DNA of 64,000 nt, taken from contig NZ_JAJNMU010000031.1 in the NCBI RefSeq assembly GCF_022458865.1, positions 1-64,000 of the forward strand. Direction: 5' to 3'. A program made the translations under genes and the position numbers. This stretch comes from Paenibacillus periandrae. Lineage in GTDB: Bacteria > Bacillota > Bacilli > Paenibacillales > NBRC-103111. A model generated the notes under the pieces. It worked only from the letters and a program-made list of their open reading frames with translations. It was not told the DNA's origin and ran no database searches. The first letter of the stretch is position 1. Every line of letters begins with the position of its first letter. Shown here in pieces: positions 11,219 to 20,704 of this stretch.

Positions 11219-12112
11219 CTATATCCGGCTGCTCTTGGGGTCTAAATAGTCTCGTAGATGGTCTCCTAACAAATTAACAGAGAGCACCAGCATCGTAATG
11301 ATTAATCCCGGAAATGTGGACATCCACCAAGCCACCGTCAAATAACTACGTCCCTGTGACAGAAGCGAGCCCCAATCGGGAATTTCTTTTATAATACCTA
11401 GTCCGAGAAAGCTTAGGCTTGAACCTACTAATATCGAAGTCCCCATCCCGATTGTTGCCATAACCAGCAAAGGCGACCACGAATTGGGCAGCACATGCCG
11501 AACAAAAATTTGTATTCTGCTCGTTCCGATGGAGCGTGCAGCAGTAATAAACGAGCGCCTCTTAATGCTTAATATTTGCCCCCGAAGCACTCGCGCGTAT
11601 CCAGGAACAGCCGATATGGCTACTGCAAGTACAATATTGAACAAGCTCGGCTTTAATGCTGCTGCAATGGCAAGTGCGAGTAAGATACCAGGAATGGTCA
11701 TAATAATCTCAACCAATCGCATAACAATGATATCAAAGAAGCCCTCTATATATCCCGCCAGAACGCCAATTGTCCCTCCAATGATCCCTCCCGCAATAAC
11801 GGAAGCAACCCCTATTAATAAGGAGTCCCGACTACCGTGCACAACGACACTAAACACATCTCTCCCTAAAAAATCCGTCCCGAACAGATGGACAGCGTTG
11901 GGTGGCTGCAAAATATGCGAAGGCATCATCACAGTTGGCGAATAAGGTGCAATCCACTCTGGAAAAAGAGCGCAAGCGACAATAAATATAATGAACAGAA
12001 TGGAGCCATAAACAAGTAATTGGGAAACAATAAAACGTTTAACAACACCCGTAATTGAAGAAATGGACCTTTTTTTTATCCCGGTCTTATTGGTGGGCAT
12101 GGACAATCTCAT
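11219..12112 (-). CDS. Dpp/Opp-type ABC transporter permease (DppC-like)
   Basis: A 297-aa inner-membrane permease. It has a basic N-terminal tail, a first membrane helix at about 35-55 and the BPD_transp_1 core with the EAA loop (AARSIGTSRIQIFVRHVLPNSWSPL). The OppC_N-type segment (IAPYSP, HLFGTDFLGRDVFS) identifies it as the C-type permease. The ATG at 12112 overlaps the end of the upstream permease gene by 17 bp in another frame, and GGGAG precedes it; a longer in-frame start at 12160 is possible. It forms the channel with the 12129-13055 product. Confidence 0.85.
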   Translation of the reverse strand: MRLSMPTNKTGIKKRSISSITGVVKRFIVSQLLVYGSILFIIFIVACALFPEWIAPYSPTVMMPSHILQPPNAVHLFGTDFLGRDVFSVVVHGSRDSLLIGVASVIAGGIIGGTIGVLAGYIEGFFDIIVMRLVEIIMTIPGILLALAIAAALKPSLFNIVLAVAISAVPGYARVLRGQILSIKRRSFITAARSIGTSRIQIFVRHVLPNSWSPLLVMATIGMGTSILVGSSLSFLGLGIIKEIPDWGSLLSQGRSYLTVAWWMSTFPGLIITMLVLSVNLLGDHLRDYLDPKSSRI

Positions 12113-12128
12113 TATTTGCCGACTCCCT

Positions 12129-13055
12129 TCACCTATTTTGTCGCCTAACCCGGGGATCAATGAACGAATAGGAAATGTCCACGAGTAAATTTACCAGAAC
12201 ATAAATGATCGCCGTGAAGAAAATAACACCCTGTATAACCGGTAAATCCTTGGCCATCAAAGCTTCTGATATGACTCTGCCTATGCCTTGTCTGGAAAAC
12301 ACCGTTTCGATAACTACGGCTCCCGCCAGCAGCTCACCGCTCAGCACTCCGATCATCGTTACAGCCGGGATTAATGCATTACGTAATGCGTGCCGATACA
12401 TCACCAATTTTTCAGGCACGCCCTTAGCTCGTAGTGTAACGATGAAATGCTCATTAATTACTTCAAGCATACTGTTGCGAACCAATCGTACAATGAAGCC
12501 CGCACCGACGATTCCCTTTGCAAACGCGGGTAAAACAAGCGTCCGCCATCCATCCGAGCCAATGGAGGGAAACCAGTTAAAATGAACGGAAAAGATAAGA
12601 ATCAGAAGAATACCGGACCAAAAGGTAGGCATAGAGATACCGAATAAACCGACAATCCGCGCAGTCATATCTATCCAGCCACCGCGATGTACCGCTGAAA
12701 GCACACCCAATCCGATGCCGAGTACGACAGCGACAATAGCGCTCGCTGCCGCCAGCTTCAGGGTAGAGGGGAAATTCAGCATAATTTTGGGCAGCACGGG
12801 CTCGTCATTCATCAATGATTTGCCAAAATCCCCGCGAACCATGCGGCCCATGTATTCAGTAAACTGCACGTAAAATGGCCTGTCCACTCCGAGCTGATGC
12901 CGCAGCTGTGCCACCATCTCTGGAGTAGCGGACGGATCCAGCATACGATCTGTAGGATCACCCGGGAGCAAATATACGATAACGAATACGAGCACAAGCG
13001 AACCGAAGATCACCATCAGGGATGTCAGAAAACGAACAATTACCGCTTTGAGCAC
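12129..13055 (-). CDS. Dpp/Opp-type ABC transporter permease (DppB-like)
   Basis: A 308-aa integral membrane protein with the B-type features: an N-terminal helix, YLLPGDPTDRML, LGVDRPFYVQ and the EAA region (LRAKGVPEKLVMYRHALRNALIP). GTG at 13055 is used, with AGAAGGAG 10 nt upstream. It is 26 bp from the binding-protein gene. It heterodimerises with the DppC-like permease; the cargo is not deducible from the permease. Confidence 0.87.
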   Translation of the reverse strand: MLKAVIVRFLTSLMVIFGSLVLVFVIVYLLPGDPTDRMLDPSATPEMVAQLRHQLGVDRPFYVQFTEYMGRMVRGDFGKSLMNDEPVLPKIMLNFPSTLKLAAASAIVAVVLGIGLGVLSAVHRGGWIDMTARIVGLFGISMPTFWSGILLILIFSVHFNWFPSIGSDGWRTLVLPAFAKGIVGAGFIVRLVRNSMLEVINEHFIVTLRAKGVPEKLVMYRHALRNALIPAVTMIGVLSGELLAGAVVIETVFSRQGIGRVISEALMAKDLPVIQGVIFFTAIIYVLVNLLVDISYSFIDPRVRRQNR

Positions 13056-13081
13056 GTTAATGAACTCCTTCTACCTTAACC

Positions 13082-14749
13082 TTATTTTGCGATGAACACA
13101 TCATTAAACAACGGGTATCCAGGCGAATCGAATTTCAAGTCGTGAACTGATTTGGCTGCTGCAACGGTATAGGGAAACACATAAATCGGAATGATGACGG
13201 CCTTGTCTATAACGGCCTTTTGAAACTGCTTGTAAATCTCCTCACGCTTGCTTTTGTCTGTTTCTTGCCCGCCTTGATCAATCAGCTTGTCGATCTCCGG
13301 ATCAGATAATCCCGGTATGTTCCGTTGGTCGCCAGGCACGTTGTTAACTTGAGAATGATAGAAGAAACGAACTCTGTCGGGATCCGGGCTTACTGTGCTG
13401 TTTCCAAATACATCATAGGGCTGGCCTTTGGTTATTACGCTTGTGTAAGCATCCTTTGTGATCTGCACGTCTACGGAAACTCCAATTTCCTTCAACTGCT
13501 GTTGGATAATCGCGGCGATATCATTACGCTTTTCACGATTGGGGGAGCTGTCTACATAAAGAATTGTCAATTTCTTGCCATCCTTCTCCCGTATTCCATC
13601 CGCACCACGAACCCACCCCAATTCGTCCAACAGTTGATTCGCTTTCTTGACATCAGGCTTGACCTTATTCTCCACAGACTTGGAATAACCGAAAGTAGAT
13701 GGAGATAATGGTGACCACGCACGTTCATAGGTGCCCATATAGAGTGTCTTCACAATAAAATCGACATCAATCGTTAATTGAAGGGCTTGTCTGGCTTTAA
13801 GCTCATTCCATGGTGCGTGTTTTTGGTTAATAAAGAGCGTGTAGGGCAAACCGCCCGTCTGAGTTTGAAAGATTTGAAAATTGGGATCGTTTTTTAGAGC
13901 AACAACGTTTTGCGGAGGGATCGTTTCACCCGCAAGCACCTGTTTGCTTAATACACTTCCAATTCGCGTCGCTTCTTCAGGAACAATCTTGAAGGTTAGC
14001 TTATCCAGGTAGGCTGGACCGTTATTGGACAAGCCCGTCGGTCCCCAGTTGTAATCGGGATTTCTTTCTACCACAATCTCTGAATTTTCCACCCATTTCA
14101 CGAATTTGAACGGTCCTGTTCCTGCAGCCGGAATTTTACCTAATTGAGACCCAAGCTTCTCCAGTGCAGTAGGGGATACATTGCCAATAAAAAACTGGCT
14201 AAGTCCTGATAGGAAAGGAGCGTATGGCTTTTCGAGATTGACCTTGAGCGTATAGTCATCGATGACCTCAGAAGATAAGTAAGGCCCAATCGCCTCTCTT
14301 CCTACGCCAGACTTGGTGTTCGGATCAATAAGTCTGTCAAAATTGTACTTCACAGCTTGAGCGTTAAAAGGGGTTCCATCATGAAACTTGACGTCCTTAC
14401 GAAGCTTGAACGTATAAACCATGCCATCTGCCGAGTTCGACCATTCGGTGGCAAGCCATGGTTTGACCTGATTATCCAGCAAAATAACAAGACTATCGAA
14501 CAAGGTCCTCTGCACTCTGGCACCCAATGCCGATCCATCTCCATGCGGGTCAAGACTTCGTGGAGAGCCTGCAAGCGCATAGGTTAATTCCCCACCTTTT
14601 TGAGGTCCATTCGCTGCGGTGGTGTCTGGACCAGGCGCAGGTGAGCTCACCTTATTGGTCGATACATCGCTGCTGCACCCCGATAGAATCAACATAAGAA
14701 TCATCATAATTGCGATATACCTGGTCCAGTCTCTTTTCAATATATGCAT
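13082..14749 (-). CDS. ABC transporter substrate-binding lipoprotein (SBP_bac_5, DppA/OppA/NikA class)
   Basis: A 555-aa extracellular binding protein anchored by a lipobox (LSGCSS). SBP_bac_5 landmarks are present: GGELTYALAGSPRSLDPH, the long KFHDGTPFNAQAVKYNFDR strand and AAGTGPFKFVKW. These bind peptides, opines, glutathione or metal chelates. Located between monooxygenase genes and the permeases, it probably delivers the substrate those enzymes oxidise; that is inference. The ATG has AAAGGGG upstream. Confidence 0.87.
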   Translation of the reverse strand: MHILKRDWTRYIAIMMILMLILSGCSSDVSTNKVSSPAPGPDTTAANGPQKGGELTYALAGSPRSLDPHGDGSALGARVQRTLFDSLVILLDNQVKPWLATEWSNSADGMVYTFKLRKDVKFHDGTPFNAQAVKYNFDRLIDPNTKSGVGREAIGPYLSSEVIDDYTLKVNLEKPYAPFLSGLSQFFIGNVSPTALEKLGSQLGKIPAAGTGPFKFVKWVENSEIVVERNPDYNWGPTGLSNNGPAYLDKLTFKIVPEEATRIGSVLSKQVLAGETIPPQNVVALKNDPNFQIFQTQTGGLPYTLFINQKHAPWNELKARQALQLTIDVDFIVKTLYMGTYERAWSPLSPSTFGYSKSVENKVKPDVKKANQLLDELGWVRGADGIREKDGKKLTILYVDSSPNREKRNDIAAIIQQQLKEIGVSVDVQITKDAYTSVITKGQPYDVFGNSTVSPDPDRVRFFYHSQVNNVPGDQRNIPGLSDPEIDKLIDQGGQETDKSKREEIYKQFQKAVIDKAVIIPIYVFPYTVAAAKSVHDLKFDSPGYPLFNDVFIAK

Positions 14750-14851
14750 ATTTGTTTCCCCTTTACTTGTTTGTGAATAATATTACAATTCCAATAGAAT
14801 TAGTAGGTTTTAGTGCAAGAGCTTTCCGTTTTTGGAAAGAACCTGCGATGT

Positions 14852-16180
14852 TTAATGAAACCGATTTGCCGGACGCGACAATCCAAAATGCTCACGCAGC
14901 GTTGTTCCTTCATACTCGGTACGGAATAAACCACGCCTTTGCAGCTCCGGTACGACAAGATCAACAAAATCGTCCAGACCTCCCGGCAAATACGGTGGCA
15001 GAATGTTAAAGCCGTCCGCTGCTCCGGCAACAAACCACTCCTCCATAATGTCCGCTATTTGCTCGGGCGTTCCCTTTACCTGCAGATGCCCACGATTACC
15101 TGCATAACGTTCGTACAGCTGTCTTATGGTAAGCTGTTCCCGATCGGCGATGTCCTTAATCGGTTGAAACCGGCTGCTGGCTCCATGGGAATCGCCTAAA
15201 TTGAACGATTTCGGTAACGGCTCGTCAATAGGGAATGGGGATAAATCGTATCCGAACATATAAGACAGCTTTGCAACGCCAACCTCAGGCAAGAGCAAAT
15301 TCTGCAGTTCCCTTTCTTTACGCTCCGCTTCCTCCTCGGTTCTTCCGACAATGGGAATCAGGCCGAGCATAATTTTCAACTGGTCGGGAGTTCTTCCATA
15401 ACGGGCAAGCCTTCCCTTGACATCCTGATAGTACTTCACGGCATTCTCCAGCGTAGACCAAGCGGTAAAAACCGCCTCGGCCGTCTCGGCCGCAAGCTCC
15501 TTACCGCCTTCGGATGTGCCTGCCTGGAAAATTACAGGGTGCCCTTGGGGTGGACGACTAATATTAAGTGGACCTCGAACCGAAAAATGCTTGCCTTCGT
15601 GGTTTAAATCGTGAATTTTATCCTCTAATGAAAAAATCCCCCTCTCTTTGTCAGCTACCAAAGCGTCTTCCTCCCAGCTGTCCCATAAGCCCTTTACGAC
15701 CTGTACGAATTCTCTTGCCCTTTCATACCTCACACTGGGATCAGGCAAGCTATGCTGGTTGAAGTTATTGGCTTCCTGCGATTTGAAGCTTGTTACTACG
15801 TTCCATGAAGCACGGCCATTGCTGAGATGGTCTAGCGTTGCAAATCGCCTTGCCACATTAAACGGTTCGTTATAAGAGGTGCTTACTGTGGCCACAAGCC
15901 CTATACGCTCCGTCACGACAGCCAGTGCCGCCAAGGGAAGCATCGGATCCAAGCGTACATTGCTGGGATCGAACCGCCTATCATTCTGGCCAATGCCCAG
16001 CACATCTGCAAAGAAAAATGCATCAAATTTGCCTCTTTCAGCCGTTTGCGCAAGACGTTTGTAATAGTTAAAGTCATGAACTCCCAATGCATCAGCTTCT
16101 GGATGCCTCCAACCTGACACATGATGCCCTCCTGCCAGCAGAAAAACAGCAAGATGGAATTGATTGTGGGGATTTGCCAT
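14852..16180 (-). CDS. FMNH2-dependent monooxygenase, NtaA/SnaA/DszA (SoxA) family
   Basis: A 442-aa LLM-class enzyme. Diagnostic segments: AGWRHPEAD-like (SGWRHPEADALG), FDAFFFADVLG, NVRLDPMLPLAAL, ASWNVVTSF and VIFQAGTSEGG. The family includes nitrilotriacetate monooxygenase, DszA and Bacillus YtnJ/YxeK, which cleave C-N or C-S bonds using reduced FMN from a separate reductase. ATG at 16180 has GGAGG 8 nt upstream. It lies between the SsuD-like gene and the transporter. No flavin reductase gene is present in the cluster, so reduced flavin must come from elsewhere. Confidence 0.87.
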   Translation of the reverse strand: MANPHNQFHLAVFLLAGGHHVSGWRHPEADALGVHDFNYYKRLAQTAERGKFDAFFFADVLGIGQNDRRFDPSNVRLDPMLPLAALAVVTERIGLVATVSTSYNEPFNVARRFATLDHLSNGRASWNVVTSFKSQEANNFNQHSLPDPSVRYERAREFVQVVKGLWDSWEEDALVADKERGIFSLEDKIHDLNHEGKHFSVRGPLNISRPPQGHPVIFQAGTSEGGKELAAETAEAVFTAWSTLENAVKYYQDVKGRLARYGRTPDQLKIMLGLIPIVGRTEEEAERKERELQNLLLPEVGVAKLSYMFGYDLSPFPIDEPLPKSFNLGDSHGASSRFQPIKDIADREQLTIRQLYERYAGNRGHLQVKGTPEQIADIMEEWFVAGAADGFNILPPYLPGGLDDFVDLVVPELQRRGLFRTEYEGTTLREHFGLSRPANRFH

Positions 16181-16230
16181 CGCGTATACCTCCATAGGTC
16201 TAAAGCTTCACGAGCATAAGCTTTTCAATT

Positions 16231-17379
16231 TCATTTCCCGCTTCTTACCTTCGCGTCAGGAATCTCATTGTTCGCAATCATTTCCCCGAATGGGCTAATG
16301 AAAGACGGGTTGCCGTTCCCTTCCGGTCTCTTAAGCGGCAGCTTGGGAAATAGCAGCTCTGCCGTGCGATAAGCTTCTTCCAAATGTGGATAGCCCGAAA
16401 GAATGAACGTTTCGATTCCTAAAGCGGCGTACTCCTTCATTCGAGCAGCCACGCTGTCAGGACTGCCTACCAGCGCTGTTCCCGCTCCTCCGCGTACAAG
16501 ACCAATGCCTGCCCACAGGTTAGGGGAGATTTCCAGCTTTGAACGGTCTCCATTATGGAGAACGGACATCCGTCTCTGCCCTTCAGAGTCCATACGGGCA
16601 AAGATCTTCTGTGCTGATTGGATCGTCTCCTCATCCAAGTGCGCAATCAATTCATCAGCTGCCTTCCAAGCCTCCTCATCCGTCTGGCGGACAATTACAT
16701 GAAGCCGAATCCCAAAGCGGAGGGTGCGTCCCTTGGCTGAGGCGAGCTTGCGCATATGCTTGATTTTATCTTCTACCTGATCGGGTGGTTCGCCCCAGGT
16801 AAGGTAGACATCTACATGCTCTGCAGCTATTTCTTGAGCTGCTTCCGACGAACCTCCAAAATAAAGCGGCGGGTATGGCTTTTGGATAGGAGGATAAAGT
16901 GTTTTGCCGCCTTCAATTCGGATATGATCTCCTTCAATATTGACTTCTTCACCCTCAAGCTCCTTGCGCCACACATCCAAAAACTCGCCAGTTAGCTTGT
17001 ACCGTTCATCATGGCTGAGGAAAATGCCGTCTCCCGCCAATTCAACAGGATCACCGCCCGTTACAACGTTGATTAGCAGTCTCCCTTGGGAGAAGCGATC
17101 CAGGGTAGCCGTCATTCTGGCAGCAAGCGTTGGAGACATCAGTCCGGGGCGGACAGCCACCAAAAATTTCAATTTTTCTGTGGCCGTTACGAGTGTTGAC
17201 GCGACGATCCAAGCGTCTTCGCACGATTTTCCTGTCGGCAGCAGCACACCGCTGTATCCCAATTCATCCGCAGCTTGTGCAATCTGTTTGCAGTAGGCGT
17301 AACTGACAGCGCGAGCGCCCTCCCTCGTCCCTAAATACCGGCCATCCCCGTGCGTTGGAATAAACCAAAACACTTCCAT
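16231..17379 (-). CDS. Alkanesulfonate monooxygenase-like (SsuD family)
   Basis: A 382-aa LLM-class enzyme with strong SsuD features: [57 protein letters not shown] and [12 protein letters not shown]. SsuD releases sulfite from alkanesulfonates using FMNH2 and O2. SsuABC and SsuE are not here; instead a Dpp-type importer follows, so the substrate may be a peptide-like or larger sulfonate. ATG at 17379 is preceded by AAGGATGGG. It lies 38 bp downstream of the HpaB-like gene. Confidence 0.85.
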   Translation of the reverse strand: MEVFWFIPTHGDGRYLGTREGARAVSYAYCKQIAQAADELGYSGVLLPTGKSCEDAWIVASTLVTATEKLKFLVAVRPGLMSPTLAARMTATLDRFSQGRLLINVVTGGDPVELAGDGIFLSHDERYKLTGEFLDVWRKELEGEEVNIEGDHIRIEGGKTLYPPIQKPYPPLYFGGSSEAAQEIAAEHVDVYLTWGEPPDQVEDKIKHMRKLASAKGRTLRFGIRLHVIVRQTDEEAWKAADELIAHLDEETIQSAQKIFARMDSEGQRRMSVLHNGDRSKLEISPNLWAGIGLVRGGAGTALVGSPDSVAARMKEYAALGIETFILSGYPHLEEAYRTAELLFPKLPLKRPEGNGNPSFISPFGEMIANNEIPDAKVRSGK

Positions 17380-17417
17380 TGTAAACCCATCCTTCCCTTG
17401 CAATTAGTGGTTCTGTC

Positions 17418-18872
17418 TTAAACAAAGCTTGCGCCACGCTTGCTTGCTTCTTTGAGCAGCTTCCATACAGGGTCAGTCAATTGCTCTGTATGGGTCCCCA
17501 AATACTGATTGGCATATGCCCGAACCGGATCACCGGCGTAGAATCGTTCATATAGCTCATGCCTTGCCCCCAGAGGACTTCCGATCAAATCCCATGCGAG
17601 CTTAAACAGCTGCACTTTCTTCTCGGCACTGACAGATGCGCCTTCGAAATAAAGGTGCATCAGCTTGGAAATCGGCCCGTAGAAATCCTCCACTCCCGAC
17701 GGGGCCTGTACGAAACCACCACCGCCCACTTGCTGCAAGATCTCTATCGCTCGTGGATAAAACTTGGTCCCGATGCTGCGCGCCGTATCAATATACGAGA
17801 GCTCGGGAATCCATACCCCCGTTTCATCCGGCTTTGCTTGCGTTTCCGAGGCAATTACCAAGGCTTTCATCACATTGATCTGATTCAGCAGTTCGCCAAG
17901 CTTCTCCTGAACATGTAGGAATCCGTTGGCACCGATCGCTTCCGCCACTGCGAACGCGATTCCAGCCACGAATTCCAGCTTAGCTACGTAGCGGACAATA
18001 TTCTGGTGAAATGCAAGAGAATTGGCCGTTTTATTAGCCCGCAGCTTCAAAACCTTCTCCGAATCACCATGTAGCAGCACCCGTTCCCAAGGAACAAACA
18101 CGTCTTCGAAGAATAGTACTGCGTCCATTTCCTCATACCTGGAGCTTAGAATATGGCTTTGCTCCCGATTGTCGGCAAAGGACTCCCTACAAACGATATG
18201 AAGCCCTTCTGAATTCGCCGGAACTATCAAAACATGCGCATGCTTACTTTCATCAGCTTTAAAATTCAAAAAAGAAAAAACGACAAAATCGTGGGTATAG
18301 GGGGCTCCGGTAGCAATCATTTTAGCTCCCCTTATGACAATGCCCTCACTCGTTTCCTTCACGACATGCAGGAAGCGATCAGCGATACGGCTGTCCTCCA
18401 GACCGCTGGAACGGTCAATTTGCGGATCAATAATCGCAGTAGTTAGGAATAGGTCATTATCCCTTGCCATTTCATAATAGGAAGATATTTTGGATTCAAA
18501 ATGCGGATCAAGCCTGCCTATTTGTTCCCGGGCTGCGTACCAGCCGGTAACTAGGGAACGAGCGTAATCCGATAGGCGACTCATCATTCCATGTGTTTCT
18601 TGAGACCAATACGCGAAGGACCTGCTCCGCTGGGACAACTGCTCTGTCGAGTAAGGCACCAGAAACGAGCTGTGCGCAAAAGCTTCTTTACCCGGCACCT
18701 GGAATCCCACGATGTCTCTTTTATCAGGATCATCCAACATATTAAATAAATGGCGAATGGTCTCCAATGTTCCTTTGAATGCGGAATGTTGGGGCAAGGC
18801 TTCGATTTTAACACCTCCAAGCCAAACATTTCGCCCGTCCTGCAAACTTTTTAGAAAATAATCTCCCCGCAC
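17418..18872 (-). CDS. HpaB-like FADH2-dependent monooxygenase
   Basis: A 484-aa protein of the 4-hydroxyphenylacetate 3-hydroxylase large-subunit (HpaB/PvcC) family, which share an acyl-CoA-dehydrogenase fold. Landmarks: RNVWLGG at the start, ETSEGIVIRGAKMIATGAPY, the FEDVFVPWERV motif and QQVGGGGFVQAPS near the C-terminus. HpaB enzymes take reduced FAD from a partner reductase, which is missing here. It is the first gene of the leftward operon and starts at GTG 18872 (GAGGAG upstream), 345 bp from the divergent TetR gene. The substrate is unknown; clustering with SsuD- and DszA-type enzymes is notable. Confidence 0.82.
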   Translation of the reverse strand: MRGDYFLKSLQDGRNVWLGGVKIEALPQHSAFKGTLETIRHLFNMLDDPDKRDIVGFQVPGKEAFAHSSFLVPYSTEQLSQRSRSFAYWSQETHGMMSRLSDYARSLVTGWYAAREQIGRLDPHFESKISSYYEMARDNDLFLTTAIIDPQIDRSSGLEDSRIADRFLHVVKETSEGIVIRGAKMIATGAPYTHDFVVFSFLNFKADESKHAHVLIVPANSEGLHIVCRESFADNREQSHILSSRYEEMDAVLFFEDVFVPWERVLLHGDSEKVLKLRANKTANSLAFHQNIVRYVAKLEFVAGIAFAVAEAIGANGFLHVQEKLGELLNQINVMKALVIASETQAKPDETGVWIPELSYIDTARSIGTKFYPRAIEILQQVGGGGFVQAPSGVEDFYGPISKLMHLYFEGASVSAEKKVQLFKLAWDLIGSPLGARHELYERFYAGDPVRAYANQYLGTHTEQLTDPVWKLLKEASKRGASFV

Positions 18873-19217
18873 TCGTCTGATCTCCTCTCGCTATGCAGTA
18901 AAATCGATCGGTAACTCTTAAATATTCCGATTGATTTAGTGCGTTTAATTCATTATTATAGGTAGTATTCTATTTTATTCAACAATCAATATTTCAGTTT
19001 TTGACGAATAAACGACATTATTCGCCATTCTGTTGCCTAAGGAACCAATAAACTACTTGTGCCCCTAAATTGTAGATTTGATCTGCAGTCTGCTATAAAC
19101 GCGTTATTGGGTAATTTTATCAATCCAAGCTCAATTATGGAATAAATTACAAATTATTATTTTGTTGTTTATTCGACATTATTAGTAAATTTGTTGTCTA
19201 AAAGGAGTTGAACCTAT
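18873..19217. promoter_or_regulatory. Divergent control region of the monooxygenase operon and its TetR gene
   Basis: A 345-bp, strongly AT-rich spacer holding both promoters. It contains one perfect palindrome (listed separately) and a related half near 19172 (TTTATTCGACATTATT). There is also a direct TTTGTTGT repeat around 19162 and 19190 just before the TetR start. No ORF or riboswitch fold is seen. Confidence 0.45.
19005..19024. promoter_or_regulatory. Candidate TetR operator (perfect palindrome)
   Basis: CGAATAA-ACGACA-TTATTCG is a perfect 7-6-7 inverted repeat in the divergent spacer, 132 bp from the operon start and 193 bp from the regulator start. It is a plausible site for the TetR-family protein encoded at 19218. 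Confidence 0.4.
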
Positions 19218-19838
19218 TTGTCATCCACTCATTCCAATATGGATCGACGCATTCAAAGGACACGCCAAATGATCGTGGAAGCTTTTCTCGCATTGTTGGA
19301 GCAAAAAGATTTTTCTGATATCATCATCAAGGACATTACCGAGAAAGCGAACGTTAACCGTTCCACATTCTATCTCCACTACCTGGATAAATTCGACCTG
19401 CTGGAAAAAATAACAGCCGAGCATATCACCGCTCTAAGCGAAGTCCTCCATCACGACAAAATAACCTATTACGAATATTATCCAAGCCATGATGTTCCTG
19501 ATCCTTATTTCATCGCACTGTTTGAACATATAGCGAAGAACGAATTTTTTTACAAAATGATGATCACTAAAATGCCACGGTTGTCATTCTCCACTAAGCT
19601 GCAGGAATTGATTCGTGACAGTTGCTATGTAAGGATTTCGCACATTAGTCTTGAGAAAAAACTGATCGTTCCACTAGATTTGCTGCTGGATTATCTTAGC
19701 TGCTCCCTCATAGGCATTATCTATAAGTGGCTTGACCAGCAAATGATGTACGCACCGCGATACATGGCTTTACAGCTCACTCGCTTGTCTTTATCAGGTA
19801 CTTACGAAGCCATGGGTCTGACTAGTCAGAATCCTTAA
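19218..19838 (+). CDS. TetR/AcrR-family transcriptional regulator
   Basis: A 206-aa regulator. The N-terminal helix-turn-helix is clear (AFLALLEQKDFSDIIIKDITEKANVNRSTFYLHY), followed by a helical C-terminal ligand domain (about 70-206) of unknown ligand. TTG at 19218 is the start, 10 nt after AAAGGAG. It is divergent from the eight-gene monooxygenase/transport operon, so it is probably its repressor, with the operon substrate or a product as inducer. Confidence 0.85.
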   Translation: MSSTHSNMDRRIQRTRQMIVEAFLALLEQKDFSDIIIKDITEKANVNRSTFYLHYLDKFDLLEKITAEHITALSEVLHHDKITYYEYYPSHDVPDPYFIALFEHIAKNEFFYKMMITKMPRLSFSTKLQELIRDSCYVRISHISLEKKLIVPLDLLLDYLSCSLIGIIYKWLDQQMMYAPRYMALQLTRLSLSGTYEAMGLTSQNP

Positions 19839-19943
19839 GCCAACTTCATCCTCGCGGATATAGCACTCGGGTCACCTATGCACTACCGCCACCTCACGGC
19901 GTGCTAGAGGCCTTCACTCTTGGGACGATGTGCTGCCGAGCAC

Positions 19944-19967
19944 ATAAAAAAACCGCCTTATCGGCGG
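19944..19967 (-). terminator. Rho-independent terminator (minus strand)
   Basis: CCGCC-GATAA-GGCGG followed by T7 on the minus strand. It lies about 200 bp past the tRNA-Gly gene and 107 bp after the TetR stop on the other strand. A second small hairpin, TGTGCT-GCCG-AGCACA (19929-19944), is adjacent and could serve the plus strand. The rest of 19839-20162 holds no supportable gene. Confidence 0.65.
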
Positions 19968-20050
19968 AGTGACGAAGCTTATTCAGCAACCTTACTCAAA
20001 CGTACGTTTAACTCATTCACCTCTTAAGAAGTCTGCAATAGCTTTCCGTC

Positions 20051-20100
20051 TAAAACAAAAAAAGGGCCTGCCACCCTACTTTCAGTGGCAAAGCTCCTTT
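20051..20100 (-). terminator. Terminator of repeated family, copy 3
   Basis: On the minus strand: GAGCTTTGCCAC, the loop TGAAAGTAGG, GTGGCAGGCCC, then T7. It ends the tRNA-Gly transcript about 65 nt after the mature 3' end. It is nearly identical in stem, loop and flanks to the copies at 6501 and 8006. Confidence 0.75.
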
Positions 20101-20162
20101 ACATGTTTGTTGCTCAAACCCATCTCGACTCATTTATCCCCATTCCAACGAGCGTAACAAAA

Positions 20163-20233
20163 AGCGGGTGAAGGGAATCGAACCCTCGCCTCGAGCTTGG
20201 GAAGCTAGCGTTCTGCCATTGAACTACACCCGC
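20163..20233 (-). tRNA. tRNA-Gly (anticodon CCC)
   Basis: A 71-nt cloverleaf with no encoded CCA. The acceptor is GCGGGTG/CACCCGC with discriminator T, and the D arm is GTTC/GAAC. The anticodon loop TTCCCAA gives CCC (glycine codon GGG), and the T arm is GAGGG-TTCGATT-CCCTT. The anticodon stem CTAGC/GCTCG has one T-C mismatch at positions 28-42. The lack of CCA means the tRNA nucleotidyltransferase must add it. A promoter is visible 34 nt upstream and a terminator downstream. Confidence 0.93.
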
Positions 20234-20274
20234 ATGTATGGTATCCACGTCAATCTCATGTTACCTGCTCATTG

Positions 20275-20303
20275 ATTATAAAGCGTTTTATTGCGATTGT
20301 CCA
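20275..20303 (-). promoter_or_regulatory. Sigma-A promoter of tRNA-Gly
   Basis: Minus strand TGGACA-N17-TATAAT. The -10 is perfect and the -35 matches 5 of 6. The expected transcription start is about 20267, 34 nt before the tRNA. The wider spacer 20234-20704 otherwise holds only the terminator at 20577 and no gene I can support. Confidence 0.7.
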
Positions 20304-20576
20304 ATAGGGTGTGACTTGAGACAGCTCGATGTTCAGCTATTTCAGCCGACAATCTTACGGGCTTTTCTCAGGTGATTTCAGCCCGCTATCCAACTCCGCA
20401 TTTTTCAATTTGGTATCTTTTTTATAGCTCTAGCGAAAATCATTGCAATACTTCAAGAAATTCGAGATACTTCACATCACCAAGCCAAGGGAATGCTTAG
20501 CAAACTATCTACAGAAACAGCTCCCTTTCAAAATGAATATTTTTAATAGAAACCAGCACCTTCTCCTAATAAAACA

Positions 20577-20609
20577 AGAAAAAGAGCACCTCTATTATTG
20601 GGATGCTCT
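20577..20609 (-). terminator. Rho-independent terminator (minus strand)
   Basis: Minus-strand AGAGCATCC...GGTGCTCT followed by TTTTTC. It lies about 95 bp past the DUF6884 gene stop at 20705, which it probably terminates. Confidence 0.6.
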
Positions 20610-20704
20610 ACAAATGTTAATATTCATCTTACCTATTTCTTTTTTTCCAACCCACGATACAACTAGCTCAGTTATGACCGCAAGCATACGAAACATCTCT
20701 TTAC

